The translations under genes were made by a program, and so were the position numbers. DNA of 11,710 nucleotides from Bacteroidota bacterium (GTDB lineage: Bacteria; Bacteroidota; Bacteroidia; UKL13-3): the NCBI GenBank assembly GCA_947462865.1, contig CANHRW010000045.1:1-11710 (forward strand), given 5' to 3'. Shown here piece by piece: positions 1 through 6,694 of the stretch. Position 1 is the first letter of the stretch. Each line of letters opens with the position of its first letter. The notes below the pieces were generated by a model. That model was not told the origin of the DNA. It searched no databases and saw only the letters and a list, made by a program, of their open reading frames with translations.

Positions 1-695
1 GACCAATTGATTCCATCAAATTTTAAAACATGTTTATTGTTAAATCCCCCTACTACATATATGTTATTATATTTATCACAAGCAATATTTGTAATTTGAT
101 TGTTATCGTTTGTTTGATCTATTACATCATAAATATTATTATTTTGTTTTAGTTCAACCCAATAGGTACCATCAAATCTAAGTACTATAGGCTGAGTATA
201 ATTTAAGTATACTACTTTTCTAAAGCCAATGCAATAGATATCACCATTATTATCTATGATAATATTCTTTGTGACACCACCATCACTAATTACTGGATAC
301 CCTAAATTATTCCAACTTGTACCGTTAAAATTAGATAATTGTCCATTTTCATATATTCCAACTAGTCCGTATTTAGAACTATATATTGCATCAACAAATA
401 ATAATGGTTGTGACAAGTTATATGAGTTATTAGTCTTAATAGAATACCATTTACGATCTACTTTATTGAAAAAAGGAATTACCTCAACTTTTTCTGCTGT
501 ATCAAAACCTCTAAAAAAATATATCTGATCAGAATTATCATTTGTAAATATTTTGTCAGGGCCTGCTGTTGCAAAATCTGGAACATCTATCCTTAATGAG
601 TTAACCCCCCCTAACTCCCTCCATTGAGCTTTTGAAGGATTAAATCCTAATAAAAATAAAACCACTAATGAGACATAACAGTACTTTATATTCAT
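1..695 (-). CDS. Secreted beta-propeller-like protein, partial (C-terminus beyond left edge)
   Basis: An open minus-strand frame runs from an ATG at 693-695 to the window edge without a stop, giving 231 residues and lacking the C-terminus. Residues 1-23 form a signal peptide (Lys4, hydrophobic core VSLVVLFLLGF, then NPSKA), with likely cleavage before Gln24-Trp25, so the product is probably exported. A repeat of about 51 residues follows: F-[N/D]-G-x-x-W occurs at 123-128 (FNGTSW), 174-179 (FDGTYW) and 226-231 (FDGINW). The last two are preceded by an I-x-x-D-x-x-(G/N)-x-I-Y strand (147-154 and 204-213). This is the look of propeller blades, as in SBBP, Kelch or two-component-regulator propellers, but I cannot assign a family. 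A sorting domain, if present, would lie off the window. Codon use is AT-rich with many ATA codons, unlike genes right of 1236. The gene diverges from the XRE regulator across a 145-base spacer. The frame is certain; the function is unknown. Confidence 0.85.
   Translation of the reverse strand, partial: MNIKYCYVSLVVLFLLGFNPSKAQWRELGGVNSLRIDVPDFATAGPDKIFTNDNSDQIYFFRGFDTAEKVEVIPFFNKVDRKWYSIKTNNSYNLSQPLLFVDAIYSSKYGLVGIYENGQLSNFNGTSWNNLGYPVISDGGVTKNIIIDNNGDIYCIGFRKVVYLNYTQPIVLRFDGTYWVELKQNNNIYDVIDQTNDNNQITNIACDKYNNIYVVGGFNNKHVLKFDGINW
605..611. repeat. Homopolymer tract, seven C (seven G in the coding strand)
   Basis: A run of seven C on the plus strand reads as GGG GGG G in the propeller gene, covering codons Gly29, Gly30 and the first base of Val31, just after the signal peptide. 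It is conspicuous in a gene of about 28% GC. A slip of one base would frameshift the protein after about 30 residues. Seven bases is at the short end for a phase-variable tract, so this is only a possibility. Confidence 0.45.
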
Positions 696-716
696 AATTT
701 TAATAAATTTTGAATA

Positions 717-724
717 CAAATGTA
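717..724 (-). promoter_or_regulatory. Putative -7 box of the propeller gene
   Basis: On the minus strand the sequence reads TACATTTG, an exact match to the Bacteroidota -7 consensus TAnnTTTG. It ends 21 bases before the ATG at 695. I see no TTG at the expected -33 position, so the promoter may be weak or need an activator. The first GTACT-N5-AGTAC element lies about 43 bases further upstream (767-781), so a protein bound there could influence this gene too. Confidence 0.45.
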
Positions 725-766
725 TATCATTAAAACACCTATTTAGTTCTGAATTATGACTATTTT

Positions 767-781
767 GTACTTATTTAGTAC
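767..781. promoter_or_regulatory. Operator-like inverted repeat, copy 1 (GTACT-N5-AGTAC)
   Basis: The sequence is GTACT-TATTT-AGTAC, with perfect 5-base arms around a 5-base spacer. It has the same arms and spacing as the element at 819-833, and the two centres are 52 bases apart, close to five helical turns. It lies in the spacer between the propeller gene and the XRE regulator, 59 bases upstream of the regulator start. XRE/HTH_3 regulators usually bind such short dyads as dimers and often act on their own promoter. That this is the regulator's operator is inference. Confidence 0.6.
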
Positions 782-790
782 TTTTATAAA

Positions 791-816
791 AATATTAGAA
801 TTGAAATTCTAATATT
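791..816. repeat. Perfect 26-base palindrome in the divergent spacer
   Basis: Two perfect 12-base arms (left arm AATATTAGAATT, 791-802; right arm 805-816) are separated by only two bases (GA, 803-804). The palindrome lies between the two GTACT-N5-AGTAC copies and overlaps the regulator's predicted -33 element (TTG, 801-803). Both neighbouring transcripts are predicted to start outside it, so it more likely acts as DNA (a protein-binding dyad or cruciform) than as an RNA hairpin or terminator. What binds it is unknown. Confidence 0.7.
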
Positions 817-830
817 AAGTACTATTTTAG
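800..830 (+). promoter_or_regulatory. Predicted promoter of the XRE regulator
   Basis: ATTG (800-803) is followed by 19 bases and then TATTTTAG (823-830), one mismatch from TAnnTTTG. The 19-base spacing equals that of the near-consensus fabG promoter in this window. The -33 element sits at the centre of the 26-base palindrome, and the -7 box lies inside the second operator-like repeat. Occupancy of either site should therefore block or reshape transcription. Ten bases separate the -7 box from the ATG at 841. Confidence 0.5.
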
Positions 831-833
831 TAC
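819..833. promoter_or_regulatory. Operator-like inverted repeat, copy 2 (GTACT-N5-AGTAC)
   Basis: The sequence is GTACT-ATTTT-AGTAC, with the same perfect 5-base arms and 5-base spacing as the copy at 767-781. It covers the predicted -7 box of the XRE regulator and ends 7 bases before its start codon, the classic position for an autorepression operator. Binding by the adjacent regulator is inferred from position and symmetry, not shown. Confidence 0.6.
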
Positions 834-840
834 GAAAAAT

Positions 841-1239
841 ATGGAAGTTGAAAATATAACAATAGGAGAGAGGGTTAAAAAATATAGATTAACCAAAAAC
901 TTCTCTCAACAATATGTTGCCCAAAAAATAGGAATAACACAAAAAGCTTATTCTAAACTAGAGAATAATGAAATTAAAATGGGTGTTGATACACTAATAA
1001 GAATAGCGGAAGCATTAGAAACTCCTATCTCAAACTTTTTTGACGAGAGCAATAAACCTGTAGTAAATGATTTCAGCAGCAGAACTGGTGGTGACAATAT
1101 TATATATAAAACAATTCAATCTGAAGAAATAGAAAAAATGTATAAAAAAATTCTTGAAGCCAAGGATGAAGTAATTAATGCAAAAGAAAATGAAATTTTA
1201 GCCCTTAAATCTATTATCGCTTTAAAGAAAAAATCTTAA
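841..1239 (+). CDS. XRE-family helix-turn-helix transcriptional regulator
   Basis: A 132-residue DNA-binding protein. Residues 9-67 form an HTH_3 (Cro/CI-type) domain: GERVKKYR opens the first helix, FSQQYVAQKIGIT is the turn region, the recognition helix is near QKAYSKLENN (34-43), and VDTLIRIAEALETPISNFF closes the fold. Residues 95-131 (from SEEIEKMYKKILEAK) are charged and heptad-like and probably form a coiled coil for dimerisation. No enzymatic, peptidase or sugar-binding domain is attached. The start is the first ATG after the promoter; no Shine-Dalgarno sequence is visible. The upstream spacer holds paired dyads over the promoter, so autoregulation is likely, and the divergent propeller gene is a plausible second target. 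The gene is AT-rich and ATA-rich like that gene. Its TAA overlaps the stop codon of the convergent transglycosylase gene by four bases. The family is clear; the target and signal are unknown. Confidence 0.9.
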   Translation: MEVENITIGERVKKYRLTKNFSQQYVAQKIGITQKAYSKLENNEIKMGVDTLIRIAEALETPISNFFDESNKPVVNDFSSRTGGDNIIYKTIQSEEIEKMYKKILEAKDEVINAKENEILALKSIIALKKKS

Positions 1240-2414
1240 TCATCCTCTACCTTCTTGATGATTAAAATTTGGTTTACTTTAATCGGCAATGCGGGGTTCA
1301 GCTGATTGGCTTCAATAATCTGCTCTTTGCTGGTTTTATACTTTTTAGCAATGCCTTCTAAAGTTTCTCCTGGCATCACTTGGTGAGAAATCACACCTAA
1401 TAAATCTGTTTTGTCTATGCTATCTGTTTGCATATCACTCAGGCGCAAAAAACCTTTGTTCATTTTTACAGCCAATGGCGAATTAGGAATTTGATTGGCT
1501 GGCCATTTAATGGCATAAGATTTTCCAGGAGAAACATTTAAAAAAGGTTTTCTTAACCATGGATTATGCCATTTCAGCAATTTGTAATTACTGGCATTGT
1601 CATGTGCCAATTCTATGAGGCTACTGATGCTAATATCGGCCAATAAAGTAACTGTTTCAGGCTCTTTGTATAACTGGTTAAAAGGCACATGAAACCCGTA
1701 TTTTTCAGGATTTTCCATGACTTCTTTAATGGCCAAAATCCGAAATAAATAACGAGATGTTTCCGTGTTTAAATACAAATCTTCATAGCTATTCAGGTGT
1801 TGGCTCTTCACTTGTCTTTTGACACCTTCTATACCCATATTGTAACTTGCAGCCACCAATGCCCAACTGCCAAATTGCGCATACGCATCTTTAAAATATG
1901 CGCATGCAGCCAATGTTGATTTTTCTAAGTGATAGCGTTCATCCACCTCATCAGAAATTTCAAGTCCATAGTGCTTTCCTGTTTTATCTAAAAACTGCCA
2001 GTAGCCTGCTGCACCCGCTGGAGAAACTACCAATTGCAAACCACTTTCTGCCACAGCCAAGTACTTAAAATCTTGTGGAATTTGCTGATCTTTTAAAATG
2101 CGTTCTATGGTTGGAAAAAACCTACCCGCTCTTTTCATGTACAACAACATTTGCGATTGCCAATACACATTGGTTAACAATTCTCTGTCGTAGCGCTCCA
2201 TGACATCTGGATCTTGCAAGGCTATCTTTTCAGTGGCAAATGTTAATGCATTGGGTAATTCAATAGAATAAACATGGTAATCTTGTTCAAAACCTTGTTT
2301 GGCTTTTTGGTCTTCTGTTTGACTTGCTTGAATAAACAAACCCAATGATAAGCCAAATAATAACAAGCTAAGGCCAAGTATAAGCTGTTGTTTTTTTCTG
2401 ATTAGAAATTCCAT
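1236..2414 (-). CDS. Membrane-anchored MltD-like lytic transglycosylase with C-terminal LysM
   Basis: It cleaves peptidoglycan glycan strands between MurNAc and GlcNAc, forming 1,6-anhydro ends, on the outer side of the cytoplasmic membrane. The 392-residue product has a signal anchor at about 10-30 and an SLT (goose-lysozyme-like) domain at about 85-205. That domain carries the family motifs: catalytic Glu123 in AVAESGL, GYWQF (137-141) and the SYNMG motif (190-194). One LysM domain at about 343-388 (HQVMPGETLEGIAKKY...) should bind peptidoglycan. E. coli MltD is a lipoprotein with LysM repeats; here I see an uncleaved anchor and one LysM. The frame stays open for 33 more codons upstream to 2513, but I prefer the ATG at 2412-2414. 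It opens directly on KK plus a hydrophobic segment and sits 3 bases after a TTTG-N20-TAAACTTG promoter, and an upstream start would place that promoter inside the gene. It diverges from rluD. Confidence 0.88.
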   Translation of the reverse strand: MEFLIRKKQQLILGLSLLLFGLSLGLFIQASQTEDQKAKQGFEQDYHVYSIELPNALTFATEKIALQDPDVMERYDRELLTNVYWQSQMLLYMKRAGRFFPTIERILKDQQIPQDFKYLAVAESGLQLVVSPAGAAGYWQFLDKTGKHYGLEISDEVDERYHLEKSTLAACAYFKDAYAQFGSWALVAASYNMGIEGVKRQVKSQHLNSYEDLYLNTETSRYLFRILAIKEVMENPEKYGFHVPFNQLYKEPETVTLLADISISSLIELAHDNASNYKLLKWHNPWLRKPFLNVSPGKSYAIKWPANQIPNSPLAVKMNKGFLRLSDMQTDSIDKTDLLGVISHQVMPGETLEGIAKKYKTSKEQIIEANQLNPALPIKVNQILIIKKVEDD

Positions 2415-2417
2415 GTA

Positions 2418-2449
2418 CAAGTTTATAAAAGACCAATGCGTTGCACAAA
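2418..2449 (-). promoter_or_regulatory. Predicted promoter of the lytic transglycosylase gene
   Basis: On the minus strand, TTTG (2446-2449) is followed by 20 bases and then TAAACTTG (2418-2425), one mismatch from TAnnTTTG. The box ends 3 bases before the chosen ATG. If it is used, the mRNA starts at or within a few bases of the start codon. It also argues against the longer open frame that begins at 2513. Confidence 0.5.
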
Positions 2450-2526
2450 ACAAGTTGTTGACATTCACACAATACAAATATTTAAACAAGACAGCTATCG
2501 CTAGTAACCACAATCAACACTTTGGT

Positions 2527-2534
2527 TATATTTG
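2527..2534 (+). promoter_or_regulatory. -7 box of rluD, very close to the start codon
   Basis: TATATTTG matches TAnnTTTG exactly and ends 5 bases before the ATG at 2540. No convincing -33 TTG lies 17-23 bases upstream. The position predicts a leaderless or nearly leaderless transcript and favours the ATG at 2540 over an in-frame TTG at 2522. Confidence 0.5.
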
Positions 2535-2539
2535 TAGCA

Positions 2540-3595
2540 ATGAGCGAGGAAATAGAGAACAACGAAGAAGTATCAGAAGAACCTGAATTGTACGAACATT
2601 TTAGAATTGTGGTTGATAAGGGCCAAAAGATGTTAAGGATTGATAAGTTCTTAATGAACCGAATTGAAAACGCCAGTAGAACAAAAATTCAAGCAGCCGC
2701 CGATGCTGGTAGCATTTTCGTAAACGAAAAACCTGTTAAGTCGAGTTATAAAATAAAACCACTCGACCTCATTTCTATCTTATTGGCCAACCCACCTAAA
2801 GATACAGAAATAGTTCCTGAGAACATTCCATTAACCGTTTTATATGAAGATGAAGATGTACTCTTGGTAAATAAAAAAGCAGGTATGGTTGTTCACCCGG
2901 GTCACAACAATGTTTCAGGCACATTAGTAAATGCTTTGGCCTATTATTTACAAGACTCTGCATTTATGAAAGAAAACAATATCCGGCCTGGATTGGTGCA
3001 TAGAATTGACAAAAATACCAGTGGCTTGTTGGTGATTACTAAAAATGCCTTGAGCATGAATTTTTTGGCCAAACAATTTTTTGACCACAGCATTGAAAGA
3101 AGTTACCAGGCTTTGGTATGGGGCGATTTGCCACAAGATGAAGGCACCATTAGCGGATACATTGGTAGGAGCTTGAGAGACCGCCGAATTTTTCAGCTTT
3201 CATCAGACGAAAATAAAGGGAAATGGAGTGTAACCCACTATAAAGTGCTAGAAAGATTTCAGTTTGCTACTTTGGTATCCTGTAAATTGGAAACAGGCAG
3301 AACCCATCAAATTAGGGTTCATTTTAGGAGCATAGGACATCCTTTGTTTGCAGATGAAAATTATGGTGGACAGGAAATTGTATACGGACAAACTGGCGGT
3401 GGTAAATTCAAACAATTTATTCAAAATTGTTTTGATATTATGCCTCGCCAAGGATTGCACGCCAAGTCATTGGGCTTTATACATCCAAGTACAAAACTAG
3501 CTGTATTTTACGAAACTGAATTGCCTGAAGACATGCAACAAGTGATCGAAAAATTCAGAAAATACGCTGTTTACAACGACGAGAGTAACAACTAG
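2540..3595 (+). CDS. rluD: RluD-type large-subunit rRNA pseudouridine synthase (RluA family)
   Basis: It isomerises specific uridines to pseudouridine in 23S rRNA; the E. coli RluD sites are in helix 69. The 351-residue protein has an acidic N-terminal tail (residues 2-20, mostly Glu/Asn), an S4 RNA-binding domain at about 31-80 (MLRIDKFLMNRIENASRTKIQ), and a catalytic RluA-type domain from about 100. Motif II is HRIDKNTSG (154-162) with catalytic Asp157. ETGRTHQIRVHF (251-262) is the conserved arginine/substrate motif. Length and layout match RluD rather than the single-domain RluA. I start at the ATG at 2540; an in-frame TTG at 2522 would add six residues but lies upstream of the -7 box. 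The gene ends one base before the stop of the convergent thiolase. Separating RluD from RluC-like paralogues by eye is not fully secure. Confidence 0.9.
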   Translation: MSEEIENNEEVSEEPELYEHFRIVVDKGQKMLRIDKFLMNRIENASRTKIQAAADAGSIFVNEKPVKSSYKIKPLDLISILLANPPKDTEIVPENIPLTVLYEDEDVLLVNKKAGMVVHPGHNNVSGTLVNALAYYLQDSAFMKENNIRPGLVHRIDKNTSGLLVITKNALSMNFLAKQFFDHSIERSYQALVWGDLPQDEGTISGYIGRSLRDRRIFQLSSDENKGKWSVTHYKVLERFQFATLVSCKLETGRTHQIRVHFRSIGHPLFADENYGGQEIVYGQTGGGKFKQFIQNCFDIMPRQGLHAKSLGFIHPSTKLAVFYETELPEDMQQVIEKFRKYAVYNDESNN

Positions 3596-3596
3596 T

Positions 3597-4796
3597 TTAA
3601 TTTAAATTTTCATAAATAATAGCCACTCCTTGGCCTACTCCCACACACATGGTAGCCAAACCATACCTCAGGTTTCGTCTTTTCATTTCGTGTAACAAGG
3701 TTGTGCTAATTCTTGCACCACTGGCTCCCAATGGATGACCAATGGCAATAGAACCACCATTCACATTTACAATTTGTGGATCTAAGTCTAGTTCTTGCAT
3801 ACAAGCCAAACCTTGTGAGGCAAATGCCTCATTGAGTTCTATCAATCCAATATCGCTCATTTGTAAACCTGCTCTTTGCAAAGCTTTTAAAGTTGCAGGA
3901 ACAGGTCCAATACCCATTACTGAAGGATCTACACCCGCAATTGCTTTTGCAACAATTCTAGCCATGGGTTTCAATTGCATGGTTTTTACTGCTTGTTCAC
4001 TTGCCAAAATAAGTGCAGCAGCACCATCATTTATACCTGAAGAGTTGCCTGCTGTTACAGTTCCGTTTGCTTTGAAAGCAGGTTTTAATTTTGCCAAATC
4101 GGCTATGCTACTCAACCTTGGATGCTCATCTTTTTCAGCCATTAATTCTGGTTGATTTTTTTTAGGAATTGGAATGGCCAACAATTCATTTGCAAACAAA
4201 CCAGTATCATATGCTTGTTGGTATTTCAGCTGTGATTGATAGGCAAATTCGTCTTGAGATTCACGGCTGATATTCCATTTCTCAGCTACATTTTCTGCAG
4301 TTTCTCCCATGCTAAAAGGATGGTACAGTTGAGCCAATTTTTTATTGGTGAAACGCCAACCAATTGTGGTATCATATATTTCAGGCACTCGGCTAAATGC
4401 TGTTTCTGCTTTAGCCATTACAAATGGGGCACGGGTCATCGATTCAGTTCCACCCACTAAATACACTTCACCATCACCACACTGAATAGCCCTGCTGCCA
4501 TCAATGATACTTTGCAAACCAGATGCACACAACCTGTTAACTGTATTCCCACCAATTTCTGTTGGCAATCCGGCCAATAACAATGCCATACGGGCAACGT
4601 TTCTATTGTCTTCCCCTGCTTGGTTGGCAGCTCCTAAAATTACATCTTCAATTAGGGTTAAGTCTAAGCTTGGATTTCTAGCTATCAAACCTTTCAATAC
4701 CATGCCAGCTAAATCGTCTGGCCTAATGGCACTATACATACCGCCAAATTTACCCACTGGGGTTCTCAATGCATCAATGATATAGACTTCTTTCAT
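3597..4796 (-). CDS. Thiolase (acetyl-CoA C-acyltransferase), PcaF/PaaJ-like
   Basis: It catalyses CoA-dependent thiolytic cleavage of a 3-oxoacyl-CoA to acetyl-CoA and a shortened acyl-CoA in the cytoplasm. The 399 residues are normal for a degradative thiolase. Catalytic residues are visible: Cys90 in NRLCASG, His354 in GHPLGASG and Cys384 in MCVGVGQG. NQAGEDNRNVARMA, SRAPFVMAKA and the stretch ending in YDTTIGWRF closely match, from memory, the 3-oxoadipyl-CoA thiolases PcaF/PaaJ of aromatic-acid breakdown rather than the short AtoB type. However, no other aromatic or fatty-acid catabolic genes adjoin it, so general beta-oxidation (FadA role) is equally possible and I give no gene symbol. 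A GTG one codon upstream (4797-4799) is an alternative start; I prefer the ATG because it sits 4 bases after an exact -7 box. Confidence 0.9.
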   Translation of the reverse strand: MKEVYIIDALRTPVGKFGGMYSAIRPDDLAGMVLKGLIARNPSLDLTLIEDVILGAANQAGEDNRNVARMALLLAGLPTEIGGNTVNRLCASGLQSIIDGSRAIQCGDGEVYLVGGTESMTRAPFVMAKAETAFSRVPEIYDTTIGWRFTNKKLAQLYHPFSMGETAENVAEKWNISRESQDEFAYQSQLKYQQAYDTGLFANELLAIPIPKKNQPELMAEKDEHPRLSSIADLAKLKPAFKANGTVTAGNSSGINDGAAALILASEQAVKTMQLKPMARIVAKAIAGVDPSVMGIGPVPATLKALQRAGLQMSDIGLIELNEAFASQGLACMQELDLDPQIVNVNGGSIAIGHPLGASGARISTTLLHEMKRRNLRYGLATMCVGVGQGVAIIYENLN

Positions 4797-4800
4797 CACA

Positions 4801-4808
4801 CAAAGCTA
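4801..4808 (-). promoter_or_regulatory. -7 box of the thiolase gene, very close to the start codon
   Basis: On the minus strand TAGCTTTG matches TAnnTTTG exactly and ends 4 bases before the ATG at 4796. There is no clear -33 TTG at the usual distance. Together with the ABC gene's box at 4900-4907, it defines a compact divergent promoter region of 117 bases. Confidence 0.45.
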
Positions 4809-4899
4809 AGCAAAGACATTCATTTTTAACAGATTTGAAGAAAAGAGCCCTTGTTTTGATTTTTATAAATAGACTGTCAATGAAACAACATTAGATTGA

Positions 4900-4907
4900 T
4901 ACATTTG
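4900..4907 (+). promoter_or_regulatory. -7 box of the ABC exporter gene, very close to the start codon
   Basis: TACATTTG matches TAnnTTTG exactly and ends 6 bases before the ATG at 4914. No TTG is seen 17-23 bases upstream. As for rluD and the thiolase, the spacing leaves essentially no room for a 5' untranslated leader or a Shine-Dalgarno sequence. Confidence 0.45.
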
Positions 4908-4913
4908 CTGTAG

Positions 4914-6680
4914 ATGAACCAAAAAGCCAACGCCAATACAAAAACAGCTGTTGATTGGACTCAATTCAAGCGCATTGCCAAATTGAGCTTCCCATACAAA
5001 AGCAAAATGGCCATGGCTATATTTTTAACTTTGGGTATGGCTATAATGGGACCTTTGAGACCCTTTTTGGTTCAATATACCTTAGACCACGCCATCAGTG
5101 AATTGGATTTAAATAGTTTGGTGATGCTTTCTAGCTTGTTATTTTTATTGCTATTCCTTCAAACCCTATTTCAATATTATAGCACATTGCTGGGTAATTT
5201 ATTGGCACAAAATATTTTGTTCGACCTCAGAAATAAAGTATACCAACACTTAAATTCATTTAAACTTCAGTATTTTAACAAAACCCCAGTTGGCACCTTG
5301 GTAACCAGAAGTATCAGCGACATAGAAACCATCAGTGATATTTTTAGTGAAGGGCTTATCAATATCATTGGAGAAGCATTGCAAATTACTTTTATGCTGT
5401 TTTTGATGTTTTACACCGACTGGAAACTTTCTTTGGTTTGTTTGTCGGTATTGCCTTTGCTGTTTTATGCAAGCTATGTTTTCAAAGAAAAAGTAAAGGC
5501 TTCGTTTGAAGAAGTTAGAAATGAAGTGGCAAAACTCAATACTTTTGTTCAAGAGCATTTAAGTGGCATGCAAATAGTACAGCTCTTTAACAGGCAGCAA
5601 ACAGAACTCGAACGTTTTAAAGAAATCAACCACAGGCATGCGCATGCCAATATCAAATCTGTACTTTACTATTCTGTATTTTTTCCGGTTGTAGAAGTCA
5701 TTTCAGCTATTTCAACAGGTTTGTTAATTTGGTTTGGAGCAAAAGAGGTTTTATTAGAACATACGAGTATTGGAACATTGGTTGCCTTTATCATGTACAT
5801 TGGTATGTTTTTTAGACCCATCAGGCAATTGGCAGACCGGTTCAACTCGCTGCAAATGGGTATGGTTGCTAGCAAAAGAATATTTGCCCTATTAGACGAT
5901 ACTTCTGAAAAAGAGGCAAGTGGCAGCCTACAAAACTTCACCTTAAAGGGCCATATACAGTTTCAAGATGTTTGGTTTGGATACAAGCCCAATAAGCCCA
6001 TTTTAAAAGGAATTAATTTTGAAATTAACAAGGGTCAAAGCGTTGCTATTGTTGGGGCAACTGGGGCGGGTAAAAGTACCATTTTTCAATTAATCTCACA
6101 GTATTTTAGCATCCAAAATGGCCTCATCAGTATTGACGGAGAACCCATTGAAAGGTATGACCCACAATTATTGAGGCAACAATTGAGCGCTGTACAGCAA
6201 GATGTATTCTTGTTCAGCGGCAGCATATTTGACAATATCAGATTGTACAGAAATCATATCAGTGACGAGGACATCATTGCCATGTCAAAAAAACTAGGTG
6301 CCCATGATTTTATTTCAAAGCTACCAAACCAATACCATGAAATTGTTTATGAGAGAGGTGCCACCTTATCTGTTGGTCAAAGACAGCTCATTTCATTTGT
6401 AAGAGCCATGGTAGCTAACCCGCAAATTCTTTTGCTTGATGAAGCTACAGCATCTATTGACCACGATACCGAAAAAACCATACAAGATGCCATTTCTATC
6501 ATGATGGAGGGACGTACATCTATAGTCATTGCACACCGTTTAAGTACCGTGCAACATGCAGACGAAATTTTAGTGCTAGACCATGGTCAGCTCATTGAAC
6601 GTGGTACACATGAAAATTTATTAAAATTAAAAGGGGTATACGAAAATTTATACACTACCCAATTTCAAGCTAAAGCGTAA
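4914..6680 (+). CDS. MsbA-like ABC exporter, fused membrane and ATPase domains
   Basis: A half-transporter of 588 residues, the usual length for type IV (ABCB/MsbA-like) exporters that work as dimers in the cytoplasmic membrane and move lipids, drugs or peptides outward using ATP. The membrane domain covers about 25-310 with hydrophobic segments near 32-50, 68-90, 153-191 and 250-305. The nucleotide-binding domain follows with Walker A GATGAGKS (about 380-388), Q-loop VQQDVFLFSG (about 426-435), signature LSVGQRQ (about 484-490), Walker B ILLLDEATASID (about 503-514) and H-loop AHRLSTV (about 539-545). All catalytic elements are intact; the third signature position is Val rather than Gly, which I believe is common in this subgroup. 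No peptidase C39 domain is present. The substrate cannot be read from the sequence, and no partner half-transporter or HlyD/TolC gene adjoins. It ends 14 bases before the convergent VWA gene. Confidence 0.9.
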   Translation: MNQKANANTKTAVDWTQFKRIAKLSFPYKSKMAMAIFLTLGMAIMGPLRPFLVQYTLDHAISELDLNSLVMLSSLLFLLLFLQTLFQYYSTLLGNLLAQNILFDLRNKVYQHLNSFKLQYFNKTPVGTLVTRSISDIETISDIFSEGLINIIGEALQITFMLFLMFYTDWKLSLVCLSVLPLLFYASYVFKEKVKASFEEVRNEVAKLNTFVQEHLSGMQIVQLFNRQQTELERFKEINHRHAHANIKSVLYYSVFFPVVEVISAISTGLLIWFGAKEVLLEHTSIGTLVAFIMYIGMFFRPIRQLADRFNSLQMGMVASKRIFALLDDTSEKEASGSLQNFTLKGHIQFQDVWFGYKPNKPILKGINFEINKGQSVAIVGATGAGKSTIFQLISQYFSIQNGLISIDGEPIERYDPQLLRQQLSAVQQDVFLFSGSIFDNIRLYRNHISDEDIIAMSKKLGAHDFISKLPNQYHEIVYERGATLSVGQRQLISFVRAMVANPQILLLDEATASIDHDTEKTIQDAISIMMEGRTSIVIAHRLSTVQHADEILVLDHGQLIERGTHENLLKLKGVYENLYTTQFQAKA

Positions 6681-6694
6681 TTTATTAACTTGAT

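Noticed and set aside
256..528. Plus-strand open frame of 90 codons near the left end
   Set aside because: It is antisense to the propeller gene, whose frame has a signal peptide and regular repeats; the plus-strand product has no recognisable features.
791..816. Reading the 26-base palindrome as a transcription terminator or riboswitch stem
   Set aside because: It is almost all A/T, has a two-base loop, has no following T-run, and lies upstream of both predicted transcription starts.
5635..5648. Perfect 14-base palindrome GGCATGCGCATGCC inside the ABC exporter gene
   Set aside because: It encodes Arg-His-Ala-His-Ala in frame, and the alternating His/Ala codons explain the symmetry. A partial copy near 1898-1906 also lies in coding sequence. 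No reason to assign a function.
6363..6385. Non-canonical ABC signature LSVGQ as a sign of a dead ATPase site
   Set aside because: Walker A, Q-loop, Walker B Glu and H-loop are all intact, and Val at this position is tolerated in active exporters; not evidence of inactivation.
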